Shown piece by piece: positions 42,583 to 51,317 of a DNA stretch of 64,000 bases. Both the position numbers and the translations under genes were made by a program. The stretch lies in the NCBI RefSeq assembly GCF_014779595.1, contig NZ_JACXZT010000017.1, positions 55,778 to 119,777 of the forward strand, read 5' to 3'. This DNA comes from Halomonas sp. ML-15 (lineage in GTDB: Bacteria > Pseudomonadota > Gammaproteobacteria > Pseudomonadales > Halomonadaceae). Within the stretch, counting starts at the first letter, position 1. Each line of letters begins with the position of its first letter. The notes beneath the pieces were generated by a model, which worked only from the letters and a program-made list of their open reading frames with translations, did not search any database and had not been told where the DNA came from.

Positions 42583-43548
42583 ATGAACGACGCTAATTCG
42601 AGCCCAGACGCATTCTGTGACACCGAGCATACGTTCAAGCTGCAGTTGCCGTGGCCTGTGCCCGCCTTCGGCTCCCCGGACGAACACGTGCCCGAGCTTG
42701 ACCCTGCGTTCCGTTTCATGCCGGACGTTACCAAGGCGATACTGATGGGCTTCGCCCATAACCGCCGCGTTTACCTGCATGGCCCCCATGGCAGTGGCAA
42801 ATCGTCACATATCGAACAGGTCGCGGCGCGCCTCAACTGGCCCTGTATACGCATCAATCTCGATGGCCACATCACGCGCGCCGACCTGATAGGCCGCGAC
42901 ATGGTCGTGATACGCGACGGCAAGCAGATCACCGAGTTCGTCCCCGGCATCCTGGTGTGGGCCCTAGAGCGCCCGGTGGCTATCGTCTTCGATGAGTACG
43001 ATGCAGGGCGCCCAGACGTCATGTTCGTCATTCAGCGGCTGCTCGAGAGCCATGGCCGCCTCACACTGCTGGACCAGAACCGTGTCATCACGCCCCACCC
43101 CGCCTTTCGCATCTTCGCCACCGCCAATACCGCAGGCCAAGGCGACGCCACGGGCCTCTACGCTGGCACGCAAGCGCTCAACCAGGCCCAGATGGATCGC
43201 TGGCATGTGGTAACGGAGCTTGGCTACATGCCCCCCGAGCAGGAGTGCCAGATACTCCAGGCGCGCCTGCCCTCGCTCGACACCTCGATCATCGAGCGCA
43301 TGGTGACCTTCGCCGGATTGACTCGCCACGCGTTCCAGCAAGGCGATCTCTCTTCGCTGCTATCGCTGCGCACGCTGATCTCCTGGGGAGAAAATATCGC
43401 CCTGATCGACGACACGGAAGAATCCCTGCGCCTGGCCTTCGTGAACCGTTGCGACGACACCGAACGCCCCCTGGTCGCCGAACTCTACCAGCGCTGTTTC
43501 GATGCTGAGTTGCTGCGTGGCACGGCCCATGTCTCAAGTATCTACTGA
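42583..43548 (+). CDS. CobS-like MoxR/AAA+ ATPase in the lasso operon
   Basis: A 321-residue AAA+ protein of the CobS/MoxR group. Walker A is GPHGSGKSS (residues 67-75), Walker B AIVFDEYDAG (about 133-142), then sensor 1 in RIFATANTAGQGD. N-terminal residues 20-45 resemble the CobS start (PVPAFGSPDEHVPELDPAF). CobS is part of the aerobic cobaltochelatase CobNST. No CobN or other cobalamin gene is here; the gene overlaps a CobT-like gene that is coupled to the lasso cyclase. It is more likely an AAA+/VWA remodelling or metal-insertion pair for the lasso product or cyclase. That role is inference. Confidence 0.88.
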   Translation: MNDANSSPDAFCDTEHTFKLQLPWPVPAFGSPDEHVPELDPAFRFMPDVTKAILMGFAHNRRVYLHGPHGSGKSSHIEQVAARLNWPCIRINLDGHITRADLIGRDMVVIRDGKQITEFVPGILVWALERPVAIVFDEYDAGRPDVMFVIQRLLESHGRLTLLDQNRVITPHPAFRIFATANTAGQGDATGLYAGTQALNQAQMDRWHVVTELGYMPPEQECQILQARLPSLDTSIIERMVTFAGLTRHAFQQGDLSSLLSLRTLISWGENIALIDDTEESLRLAFVNRCDDTERPLVAELYQRCFDAELLRGTAHVSSIY

Positions 43549-45202
43549 CAGTAACCGCGCAACTGAGCTGATCTCAGCTTGGTCACGCACCTATGCTGCC
43601 GGCCACCCCACCGCGGTTTCTCTGGGTGCCGCTGCACCAGCGCATACTTGCAGCCGCGGTGAGGCCGATGCACTGGCTGCCTGGCGACGCTGGCACACTC
43701 CCCAACAGGATGCGGCATTCAGCGAACAAGAGTGGCAGTGGTATGCATTGCTCGAGCGGGCCAGAGTCGAGACGCTTGCTCGGCAGCACCTACCCGGCAT
43801 GGCCAGTAACCTGATGAGGGCAGATGCCATTGCGCCCACTGACCACGCCATGGCATCCCTTTATCAAGCCTCACGAGCCATTTTTGCTGGCCAGCACTAT
43901 CGCGCACCGATTCTGGAAACCATCACGAACAAGCCGCCCAACCGCTTGGCGTGGCTGACAACGTTGCTGCCAACTAGCAAAGCTGACAACGGCCGCCATG
44001 CCGCGCAAGCGCTTTTGCTGGATGACGATGTCGTAGCAGCGTTAACCACCGCCTCGCAGCACCTGGCGCAGGGGCATGCCTTCGCCGAGACGGTCGCCCC
44101 GATCGTACAGCGCATTGCGAATTACTATGCCGACACCCCGCACGGCCAGATCACCCTGCACGGCAACTCGCGCCGTGGCGCTGAACAAGAGCATCCCGAG
44201 GCCAAGCTGACCACCGCAGGGCCGCCACCACAGCCGGCTGATGACGAACAGGCCGAGCGGACCGATCGTCAACAAGGCTATGCAGTCTATTCTCGCGCCT
44301 GGGATGAGCAACAACCGGCCAGCTATTGGTATCGCAGCACAGACGCTCCGGCGTTGAAGCAGCTTGACACCCCTGACCGAAGACGCATTCGTCAGCTAGC
44401 CCACCGCCTGCAGCGACGCCTGATGGCGGCCCAGCTACGCCACTGGTCGTTCGACCAGGATGAGGGACGCCTGGATAGCCGTCGCCTGGCCAGATTGATC
44501 GGCGACCGCCCCAGCCAGCGAGTGTTTCGCGTCGAACGGGAAGCGCCGGTCCCTGAAGCCTGCGTCACCCTGTTAGTGGATCAGTCAGGCTCAATGCGCG
44601 GCGAACGCAGGCGAATGGCGGCGATTGCCATCGACCTCGCGGTGCATACCCTGGAACTGTGCAAGATTCGTTGCGAGGTACTGGGGTTCACGACACGCTT
44701 CAATGCAGACAATCCGCTGGTCCACCAGTGGCAGGCTACCCCGACCCCGAAGGCGCCTGGGCGACTGAACGCGATTCGCCATATCATCTACAAGACGCCG
44801 GAGCAGCCGTGGCGCCGTGCACGCCAGCATCTGGGACTTCTGTTGCGCGAAGAGCCGGGCCACGAAAACATCGACGGTGAAGCCCTTTACTGGGCAGCCA
44901 AACGTCTGGCTCGTCAACCCCAGCCGCGCAAGGTGCTGATCATGCTCTCCGATGGCGCCCCTTACGATAAAGCAACGGCTCAAGCCAACGGCCGTGAGTT
45001 TCTCGAACAACACCTCAGGCGCATCATCCAGGAGGTCGAACGCAGCCCAATCAGCTTGGCCGCCATTGGAACAGGTCAGGATGTCGCCCGCTTCTATCGA
45101 CAGGCATTAACGGTGCGCCGTCCGGAAGCCGTTGCAGAGTCACTGTTCGAGCAGTTGGGTGACCTTCTTACCAACGTTGAGATAAACGAGAGAGAGCCAT
45201 GA
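43529..45202 (+). CDS. CobT-like VWA protein in the lasso operon
   Basis: A 557-residue CobT-type partner of the upstream ATPase. An all-helical N-terminal region (1-210) leads to a charged linker (about 210-250) and a CobT core with WSFDQDEGRLDSRRLARL, then a VWA domain with an intact MIDAS: LLVDQSGSMRG (about 348-358), a mid-domain Thr, and LIMLSDGAPYD. The ATG at 43529 (MSQVSTD) overlaps the CobS-like stop by 20 bp. Its stop overlaps the cyclase ATG (45199). Such AAA+/VWA pairs (CobST, NorQ/NorD, CbbQ/CbbO) insert metals or remodel partner proteins. Confidence 0.87.
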   Translation: MSQVSTDSNRATELISAWSRTYAAGHPTAVSLGAAAPAHTCSRGEADALAAWRRWHTPQQDAAFSEQEWQWYALLERARVETLARQHLPGMASNLMRADAIAPTDHAMASLYQASRAIFAGQHYRAPILETITNKPPNRLAWLTTLLPTSKADNGRHAAQALLLDDDVVAALTTASQHLAQGHAFAETVAPIVQRIANYYADTPHGQITLHGNSRRGAEQEHPEAKLTTAGPPPQPADDEQAERTDRQQGYAVYSRAWDEQQPASYWYRSTDAPALKQLDTPDRRRIRQLAHRLQRRLMAAQLRHWSFDQDEGRLDSRRLARLIGDRPSQRVFRVEREAPVPEACVTLLVDQSGSMRGERRRMAAIAIDLAVHTLELCKIRCEVLGFTTRFNADNPLVHQWQATPTPKAPGRLNAIRHIIYKTPEQPWRRARQHLGLLLREEPGHENIDGEALYWAAKRLARQPQPRKVLIMLSDGAPYDKATAQANGREFLEQHLRRIIQEVERSPISLAAIGTGQDVARFYRQALTVRRPEAVAESLFEQLGDLLTNVEINEREP

Positions 45203-47136
45203 GCGCCATCGCTGGTCTTGTTCAGATTGACGGCCAAGCCGTTGACCGAGACACCCTGCGGCGCATGCAGGTATTGCTGACACCTTACGGCCGGGACGCC
45301 CAGCAAAACTGGCAGCAAGGCAGCAGCGGCATGCTGCGTACGCTGCTGCGTACCACGCCAGAAGACAGCCTCGATCGTCAGCCACTGGTGGAGCTAGCCG
45401 CCGACACGGTGCTGGTCTTCGACGGCCGCCTGGACAATCGCGACGAGCTCGCCTCGGCGCTAGGGCTGACACCGTCGGATATCGCCCTGATGGCCGATAG
45501 TGACCTAGCACTTCGCGCCTGCCTGCACTGGGATATCGACACTCCCAAGCATTTGCTGGGGGACTTTGCCCTGGCATGCTGGCAGCCCAGGCGGGGACGG
45601 ATGTGGCTGGCTCGCGATCCACTGGGCGTCCGCCCGCTGTTCTGGTATAAACGCAACGACCTGTTTGCCTTCGCCACTATGCCCAAGGCGCTGTTCGCCA
45701 TCCCTGGGCTTAGCAAGGCTATCTGTGAAGAGCAGCTTCACGATTACCTGTGCATGCTACCGATGACCGGCCCAGCCTCCTTCTTCAAGGAGGTCTACCG
45801 CGTGGAGCCTGGACATATCGTGGTGCTGAAAGATGGCCAGGTCAGTACTCAGCGCTATCATCGCTTCGATCCGAACCATGAGATCCACTTCGACAGCGAC
45901 CAGGAATACGTGGACGCGCTGCGCGAGCATTTGAACCGCGCCGTGGCTTGCCGACTGCGCACTGCTGGCCCAGTTGCCACGCACCTAAGCTCGGGAAAGG
46001 ACAGCACGACCGTTACTGCCTTTGCTGCCCAGCAATTAGCCGAACAGCAAAAGCCGCTCATCGCCTACACCGCCGTACCACGCGAGAATTTCGACGGTCC
46101 GGTACCCAGCGGCCGCCATGCAGATGAAGGCCCTGCCGCACGCACGGTCGCCGATCGCTTTCCCAACGTTGAACATGTCCTGATTCGTACCGACGGCACC
46201 TCGCCGCTAGATCATCTCCACGAAACCACAGAAATGCTCGATCGGGCGCCACTCAATGCCTGTAACGTGGCGTGGGCAGCAGCCATTCGCGAAGACGCCA
46301 CCAGGCGTGGCGTCAGAGTGCTGCTGTGCGGCGACAAAGGTAACTTGAGCATCTCGTATGACGGTATGCCCTATTTGCCTCACCTGTTGCGTGCTGGACG
46401 CTGGCCAACACTGTGGCAGGTCTACCAGGATATGAAGCGCCAATATCCCACCATGACCTGGCGTCAGATGGTAAAGTTTTCCACTGCCCCGCTCCTCCCC
46501 CGCCCGCTGTGGCAGGCATTCGAAAAGTATCGCAACCGGGCCTGGAAGCTCAACAAACACTCCGCCGTCAGTCCCCGGCTATCGCGCGACCTCAATACCC
46601 GCAAGCGTGCCAGTGAACTGGATTTCGACCTGACCTACCAGCCACCCGCCAACGGGCGAAAGTACCGCATCAACGTGCTCTACCTCACGGACACCGGTGA
46701 GTACAATGCCGCCGCCAACGTTGATGGTATCGAGTATCGCGACCCGACTGCCGACGTCCGTCTGATGGAATTTTGCCTGGCGCTACCCGACTCGCAGTAC
46801 CTGAAAGACGGCGAGCCGCAGTCGCTGCTCAAGCGGCTGATGGCAGACATGCTCCCTGACGAAATTCTACATGCCAAGACGCGTGGCCTGCAGGCTGCCG
46901 ACTGGTACGAACAGACCGAGCAGGCCTTGCCCGAACTCCGCGAGGAACTCGAGCGGCTCAAGGCGCATAGCAGCGCCAGCCACTTTCTGGACCTGGATGC
47001 CCTGGAGCAGGCCCTGGATGAGTGGCCGAAGGAGGGGTGGGCTACCCCCGAGGTCGAGAGGCGCTATCGCTACAAGCTGCTGAGGGGGTTGTCGGTAGGG
47101 ACCTTCATCCGCTACGCGGACGAGGGCAATGAGTAA
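45199..47136 (+). CDS. Asparagine-synthetase-like lasso cyclase (cluster 2)
   Basis: A 645-residue AsnB homologue that should form the ring of A1, A2 and perhaps A3. The N-terminus is MSAIAGLV without Cys2, so no glutaminase. The ATP-binding loop reads THLSSGKDSTT (residues 264-270 for SSGKDST), differing from the usual SGGxDS. It overlaps the CobT-like stop by 4 bp and precedes precursor A1 by 96 bp. The Ntn-like domain and length match lasso cyclases. It is only distantly similar to the cluster 1 cyclase. Confidence 0.9.
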   Translation: MSAIAGLVQIDGQAVDRDTLRRMQVLLTPYGRDAQQNWQQGSSGMLRTLLRTTPEDSLDRQPLVELAADTVLVFDGRLDNRDELASALGLTPSDIALMADSDLALRACLHWDIDTPKHLLGDFALACWQPRRGRMWLARDPLGVRPLFWYKRNDLFAFATMPKALFAIPGLSKAICEEQLHDYLCMLPMTGPASFFKEVYRVEPGHIVVLKDGQVSTQRYHRFDPNHEIHFDSDQEYVDALREHLNRAVACRLRTAGPVATHLSSGKDSTTVTAFAAQQLAEQQKPLIAYTAVPRENFDGPVPSGRHADEGPAARTVADRFPNVEHVLIRTDGTSPLDHLHETTEMLDRAPLNACNVAWAAAIREDATRRGVRVLLCGDKGNLSISYDGMPYLPHLLRAGRWPTLWQVYQDMKRQYPTMTWRQMVKFSTAPLLPRPLWQAFEKYRNRAWKLNKHSAVSPRLSRDLNTRKRASELDFDLTYQPPANGRKYRINVLYLTDTGEYNAAANVDGIEYRDPTADVRLMEFCLALPDSQYLKDGEPQSLLKRLMADMLPDEILHAKTRGLQAADWYEQTEQALPELREELERLKAHSSASHFLDLDALEQALDEWPKEGWATPEVERRYRYKLLRGLSVGTFIRYADEGNE

Positions 47137-47232
47137 CCGAGTGTAATAAAGAGTGGTAGATGAGTATCCAACCTCTCGCTATACTGTCGGAGTTGCCACT
47201 CACTCCGGCAACGCAACTAAAGGATGAATCTC

Positions 47233-47376
47233 ATGAATCAGATGGATCGCAAACCCTATGCTACCCCTTCCGTTGAGGAACTGGGTGCTCTGAAAGACAT
47301 CACCGAATCAGGCGGCTTGCCTCTCGCAGACACCCCTGGAGGCTCTGACGGCACCGCCAACAAGCCGGGCTCCTAA
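47233..47376 (+). CDS. Lasso peptide precursor A1
   Basis: A 47-codon precursor with AAAGGA upstream. The 25-residue leader contains YATPSVEELGALKDIT, the lasso leader motif with Val for Leu. Cleavage after T-E gives a 22-residue core beginning SGGLPLAD: Ser1 could form a ring with Asp8. The tail is TPGGSDGTANKPGS. The C-terminal Ser fits phosphorylation by an HPr-like kinase. Precursor A2 at 48804 has the same leader length, core length, ring size and KPGS end, so the two are clear paralogues. A Ser at ring position 1 is less usual than Gly. Confidence 0.9.
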   Translation: MNQMDRKPYATPSVEELGALKDITESGGLPLADTPGGSDGTANKPGS

Positions 47377-47406
47377 GCTCAGCCTGCGGTAATGTCTAGA
47401 TAACTA

Positions 47407-47439
47407 GCCGCATATTGCCACTTAGTGGCAATATGCGGC
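47407..47439 (+). terminator. 15-bp perfect hairpin after precursor A1
   Basis: gccgcatattgccac and gtggcaatatgcggc form a perfect 15-bp stem with a tta loop, 30 bp after the A1 stop, followed by the weak T-run tcttatt. It should stop most transcripts or protect A1 mRNA, so that precursor exceeds the downstream RRE and peptidase messages. Confidence 0.85.
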
Positions 47440-47526
47440 TCTTATTAATAAGATATATCGCACCAAAGGCTGCTTCAGGCACTATTTCATTGATGTCGCA
47501 CCCTTCAACCACTCGAGTATGAAACA

Positions 47527-47817
47527 ATGTCATCACCCACGATTTCTACTACTACTCTACTCAAGCGTAATCCCGACATGGTGGCGGCCAACATCGACGG
47601 AGATGTCGTGATGATGGGCGTAGATCAAGGGCAGTACTATGGCATCACTGGCGTAGGGTCACGTGTATGGGAGCTGCTTGAGGAGCCAATCTCCATTGAC
47701 GGCATCACCGACGTCATCTGCCAGGAATACGAGACCGATCCGGCAACATGCCGCGAAGACATGTCAAAATTCGTCAATGATCTGATAAAGATCGACTTGA
47801 TTGAAGTCGTTGAATAA
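47527..47817 (+). CDS. PqqD-type RiPP recognition element (lasso B1)
   Basis: A 96-residue PqqD-fold protein that binds the leader and presents precursor to the peptidase. A beta-hairpin start (DGDVVMMGVDQGQYYGITG) is followed by GSRVWELLEEPISIDGITDVI, the helix pair typical of PqqD/B1 proteins. It precedes the B2 gene by 12 bp, the usual B1-B2 order. The ribosome site is weak. Its length and fold are normal for stand-alone lasso B1 proteins. Confidence 0.9.
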   Translation: MSSPTISTTTLLKRNPDMVAANIDGDVVMMGVDQGQYYGITGVGSRVWELLEEPISIDGITDVICQEYETDPATCREDMSKFVNDLIKIDLIEVVE

Positions 47818-47829
47818 GGCCATTACTAC

Positions 47830-48351
47830 GTGGCGACCTACTTCCAGACGTTGCAGACAGGGTTCCTGAAAAAAATCAGGCGCAAGGCGATCAGTTTCTT
47901 GCGCCAGCCTGGCTTTGCCAAACGTTGGTTCCCTCTGCTTTGGGTGCTGCTGGGATTGAGCAGAGTGGCGATTTTGCTGTTTTCCTTTCGCCGCCTGGCC
48001 CCTTATCTCGGCCAGCCAATGGGTATTGCAGCCTATATCCCACTACTGACGCCCAAACAGGAAGCAAAGGCGGCACAGATCGGCCAGGCCATCAGACTCG
48101 CTGCTCGATACACGCCCTGGGTATCCAACTGCTTTCCCCAAGCCGTTACCGCCCGCCTGGTGCTGGGCCTCTATGGCATTCCCTACTCGCTCTATTTCGG
48201 TGTCATGCGCGAACCGGAGACCCGCGAGTATAAGGCCCATGCCTGGGTAGCGACCGGCCGCGTAGCGATAACCGGCGGCTACGGCTTTAACCTTTTTACC
48301 GTCGTCGGGTGCTACTCCTCCCTGCCACCCCAGGGCCAAACCCGGCGTTAG
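47830..48351 (+). CDS. Transglutaminase-like leader peptidase (lasso B2)
   Basis: A 173-residue cysteine protease that removes the leader. It uses a GTG start 12 bp after B1. Catalytic Cys101 is in SNCFPQAVTARLVLG and His137 in YKAHAWVATG. The usual acidic third residue is not evident: no Asp or Glu follows the His, and the loop reads VAITGGYGFNLFTVVG. The N-terminal half is hydrophobic (WFPLLWVLLGLSRVAILLF), suggesting membrane contact. Partner of the RRE at 47527; it could also serve cluster 1, which lacks a B2. Confidence 0.88.
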   Translation: MATYFQTLQTGFLKKIRRKAISFLRQPGFAKRWFPLLWVLLGLSRVAILLFSFRRLAPYLGQPMGIAAYIPLLTPKQEAKAAQIGQAIRLAARYTPWVSNCFPQAVTARLVLGLYGIPYSLYFGVMREPETREYKAHAWVATGRVAITGGYGFNLFTVVGCYSSLPPQGQTRR

Positions 48352-48803
48352 CCAACCTCCCCCGATACTCATACACTACTGAGCACACTCGCCGAGACCG
48401 CCTGGCGTCGGGCAAGCGCGTTCGGCCTGTTTTTTTCACGCCACATAACCGAGCAAAGCCAGCTTCTGTCCAGGACCTAGCATTAAATGCTCAATGAAGC
48501 CTCACTACTCTCCCTCGCCCTTTCGTAACAATAAGACACAGACCTTGAGAGTGTGACTCACCTTAAAGCACGGTTTTTCCTAATACCTAAAAATAACATT
48601 TAAAATCAACATATTACAACAACACCACTAGAGTGAAACTCGAGCAATGAGCTTGCCGGTAGAGTCGCTAGCGGCTAATATTCTACAAGAATGTAAGCAG
48701 ATGTATCCGGGGAGTGACGGTACATCAAGCGCATTCTGACAGAGCAGCAGGGGTGGAGTGTCCATCAAGGTAGATCGTCTCAACAGCACCATGGAGTAGT
48801 CGC
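48352..48803. promoter_or_regulatory. AT-rich gap before precursor A2
   Basis: A 452-bp stretch between B2 and A2. A run of seven T at 48430-48436 after a GC-rich segment may end the upstream transcript. The part from about 48540 to 48640 is markedly AT-rich and is the likely promoter region of A2, which therefore seems separately expressed. No further gene or leader motif is seen. Confidence 0.45.
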
Positions 48804-48947
48804 ATGAAAACTGACAAGAAAGAAGTGTATGTTTCACCGGTGCTAATCTCGCTGGGTTCGCCTTCTGAAATCACTCAAGGCGGCGACCTGCCAAACGCAG
48901 ACACCGTTGGAGGCCAGAACAATACGGCTTATAAGCCCGGTTCCTGA
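48804..48947 (+). CDS. Lasso peptide precursor A2
   Basis: A 47-codon precursor with GGAG seven bases before the ATG. The leader contains YVSPVLISLGSPSEIT, an exact YxxPxLxxxGxxxxxT motif. Cleavage after T-Q gives a 22-residue core beginning GGDLPNAD, with a Gly1-Asp8 ring, and the tail TVGGQNNTAYKPGS ending in Ser. It is a paralogue of A1 with the same leader and core lengths. It is expressed apart from the other plus-strand genes and followed by a terminator. Confidence 0.91.
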   Translation: MKTDKKEVYVSPVLISLGSPSEITQGGDLPNADTVGGQNNTAYKPGS

Positions 48948-48968
48948 TATCTAGCCATCTAGCACATT

Positions 48969-49018
48969 GCGCACTACACAGTATGCAGTGACAAGCTGAC
49001 CATTACCGTGTAGTGCGC
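48969..49018 (+). terminator. Terminator after precursor A2
   Basis: gcgcactacac (48969-48979) and gtgtagtgcgc (49008-49018) form an 11-bp stem with a 28-base loop, followed by cgtttattg. It lies between the convergent A2 and ATP-grasp genes and may serve both strands. Confidence 0.65.
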
Positions 49019-49067
49019 ACGTTTATTGTCTGTCAAATATCATATTGAAAAGCGCCGCATGACGTAC

Positions 49068-50126
49068 TTAGCGCTTCCATAGAGACTCCCACCCAAGCCC
49101 TTTGAAGCTTGGCCCAGTAGTCGCCTCAGAGAACACGATACTGTTGTGTCGTGCATTCCACTCCATTATCTTGGCAGTCTCTTCACGATCAATCGCAATA
49201 TCCCATCCAATGCAGCCCAGGTGAGGAAATCCCTGATGCAGACGGCTGCACATCGCCGCAGCATGATCAAAGCCAGGAATGCGAATGTGGCTGAATGACG
49301 TGCCTGTATCAGGATGTGACTCGACTCTACGCCAGTCGGGCATGAAGCCGCACGACCATAGTGTCCCACTTGCGAGATCGACTGGTACCCTGATTTCACT
49401 TACTGCCCTGACATAGCGATCACCCGCCCTGCCCAACCTGAGGTCCGCCGCTCGCAACTCGACACCGCCATCCTGCAGCTTAGCGGTGGTAAGCCTGAGC
49501 GTAGCGGTGGAATTGGGTGTCAGCGTATCGAATATCTCATGTTGAATCACCGGACGCTGGAAAACCCCATCGGGTAATCTCCCCAATGTCTCAGGGCTGA
49601 TATCGCCTTTTTCAAGAATGCGAATGCCTTGGCCCTGAAAGGAACGGTCAGGCTTGAAGAAGACACGCTCATCTATCTCGAACAGCAGATCGACCAAGGC
49701 AGCGGCGCTCACCACGGAATAGTCTGCAGCATAGCCTATCCCATCGATGAGATAGGCAATATCCGGGAGATCCGTTGAGTTCAGCAGACGGTTGGTCAAT
49801 GTCTTGGTATTGGTCGCCTGACCGACTTGGCCATTCTTCGCCGGCAACACCACCATTTGATAGTAATCACCAGGAATCCAGCCCTCGGCGAAATTACCCT
49901 TTACCGCGGAGTAGACCAGTAACCAGGGAGCGAAGCGCGTGCTGCCCAGCACCTCTTGGGCATAGTCGCGGGCCTGACGCTTGACGGCTGCGCTCAGCGC
50001 TCCGCTTTTCTGCTCGACATTCGCCAGCAGTGTCCGTGCCATCCTTGCGTGCTGGGCATGACACCGCTCGCGCTGCACGCGTTGCGCAACCTGCTTCAAT
50101 ATGCGCTTGATCGAGGCCGATGCCAT
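49068..50126 (-). CDS. Sugar-transfer-associated ATP-grasp protein
   Basis: A 352-residue ATP-grasp enzyme. The nucleotide-binding lobe has VFFKPDRSFQGQGIRILEKG (about residues 153-172) and the metal site GCIGWDIAIDREETAKIMEWN (split across about 304-324), with Asp and Glu-x-Asn in place. Members join a carboxylate to an amine or hydroxyl by way of an acyl phosphate and are often near glycosyltransferases. Here it follows kinase B by 49 bp in the A3-kinase B group, so it may modify a lasso product or its phosphate-linked group. Function is not known. Confidence 0.8.
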   Translation of the reverse strand: MASASIKRILKQVAQRVQRERCHAQHARMARTLLANVEQKSGALSAAVKRQARDYAQEVLGSTRFAPWLLVYSAVKGNFAEGWIPGDYYQMVVLPAKNGQVGQATNTKTLTNRLLNSTDLPDIAYLIDGIGYAADYSVVSAAALVDLLFEIDERVFFKPDRSFQGQGIRILEKGDISPETLGRLPDGVFQRPVIQHEIFDTLTPNSTATLRLTTAKLQDGGVELRAADLRLGRAGDRYVRAVSEIRVPVDLASGTLWSCGFMPDWRRVESHPDTGTSFSHIRIPGFDHAAAMCSRLHQGFPHLGCIGWDIAIDREETAKIMEWNARHNSIVFSEATTGPSFKGLGWESLWKR

Positions 50127-50175
50127 TAGCTTGCCGGGCCGCCGAGCAAGGCGACCATATCAATGCGCGGCGCTC

Positions 50176-51201
50176 TCACGTGCCTGCGTCCTGCTCCAGC
50201 ATGATCCGTTCCAGTAGAGGCTGGATGCTGGTGTTCATGTCATCCAGTGACCAGGGGCGACGGAATCGATACACCTCTATCTTGCTCGCCAGCTTGGTAC
50301 ACTCCCGCATCAACCCAGCAGGAGTGTTAAATTCATTGCCCATCTCAGGCCGGTAGAGCGTCGCCATCACCGACTTGAATGCGTCGACCCCCGTGATACG
50401 CTCCAGGCTGGCCGACTCCCCCTCCTCCGCACGCTCCAGCATTACCAGTGCCTTCAGGGGATAGGGGCGATCTTGAAAGCCCTTGTTGAGCATCAAGTGG
50501 TACTTGTCTTCCCGTGTCAGGTCACGAACGAGCCCCTCGGTCTCAATGCCCAGCGCGGCCAAGGCATCCTTCCATAACTTGACGCGAGGCGGACCAGGAT
50601 GAAGGTAGGGCTCCTCCTCATGCGGCTTGATCACGGCGACATCGTCGGTCACCAGCGGCCATCCCTGGGTGTAGTGGAGCCAGGCGCCAATCGTCGACTT
50701 CCCTGCTCCCGAGTGGCCGGTGAACGCCCAGACGCCACCAGGCGTCTTCAACGCACTCACGTGAAGCGGTAGCCAATGCCGCTGGTGCAGCAGCCCACCC
50801 AGAGCACTCCCCAGCAGGAAGAGGCGAATATCTCCCGGGTCGGCAACCGGATCAACGCCCCGGGGCACGCGTCGGTCGAGCAGAATGCGCTGGCCATGCT
50901 CGACGCGGTAACGGGCGATCCCCTCGATCGTAATCTGGCAGCGGTCGTCGCCCATCTCCAGCCAGCCCTTGCGAAAGGTGGCATCTTCCAACTGATCCTC
51001 GACACCCGGCGTCAGCACGACCACATCAGGCTCAGCGCATGGCGGAATCGCTGGCAGCTCGGGGAGCTCCAGCTGAGATTCGATGTTCAGGCCATAGGTG
51101 CGGTAGTAGAATCGCTCATTGCTGAATGGCAGGTTGCCGCGCCTCTCGCCCTGCACAGAGGTGGGGCTGTTGCTCACCCGATCTTTCCCTTGACTGGCCA
51201 C
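50176..51201 (-). CDS. HPr-kinase-like lasso peptide kinase B
   Basis: A 341-residue paralogue of kinase C. Walker A is GHSGAGKST (about residues 162-170), after LPLHVSALKTPGGVWAFT; WPLVTDDVAVI carries the acidic pair. The chosen start is a GTG at 51201 with GGGAG eight bases before; the ATG at 51297 would translate a stable hairpin and cysteine-rich low-quality sequence. It follows precursor A3 by 116 bp and is the best candidate to phosphorylate the A3 C-terminal Ser. Confidence 0.82.
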   Translation of the reverse strand: MASQGKDRVSNSPTSVQGERRGNLPFSNERFYYRTYGLNIESQLELPELPAIPPCAEPDVVVLTPGVEDQLEDATFRKGWLEMGDDRCQITIEGIARYRVEHGQRILLDRRVPRGVDPVADPGDIRLFLLGSALGGLLHQRHWLPLHVSALKTPGGVWAFTGHSGAGKSTIGAWLHYTQGWPLVTDDVAVIKPHEEEPYLHPGPPRVKLWKDALAALGIETEGLVRDLTREDKYHLMLNKGFQDRPYPLKALVMLERAEEGESASLERITGVDAFKSVMATLYRPEMGNEFNTPAGLMRECTKLASKIEVYRFRRPWSLDDMNTSIQPLLERIMLEQDAGT

Positions 51202-51268
51202 TATCCAAACTCCCTTATCTTGTTGTGCCCGCGAGCACTGCCCTGCTCCAGCTTCAGCGCAGGAGCAA

Positions 51269-51294
51269 ACCTGCGACGCCGAGGCGTCGCAGGT
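51269..51294 (-). terminator. Hairpin between precursor A3 and kinase B
   Basis: acctgcgacgcc and ggcgtcgcaggt form a 12-bp perfect palindromic stem around a two-base centre, 23 bp after the A3 stop. TTT follows on the minus strand. As after A1, it probably reduces read-through from the precursor into the enzyme gene. Confidence 0.75.
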
Positions 51295-51317
51295 CATGAG
51301 TGGCTAGTGCCCTTGCA

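Noticed and set aside
42583..45202. True cobaltochelatase CobST for vitamin B12 synthesis
   Set aside because: No cobN or other cobalamin gene is present and the genes are chained to a lasso cyclase; kept as CobS/CobT-like only. A genome-wide check for another cobST would settle this.
51205..51297. ATG at 51297 as the start of kinase B
   Set aside because: The extra 32 codons run through a 12-bp palindromic stem and Cys/Ala-rich sequence not shared with kinase C; a GTG at 51201 has a properly spaced ribosome site.
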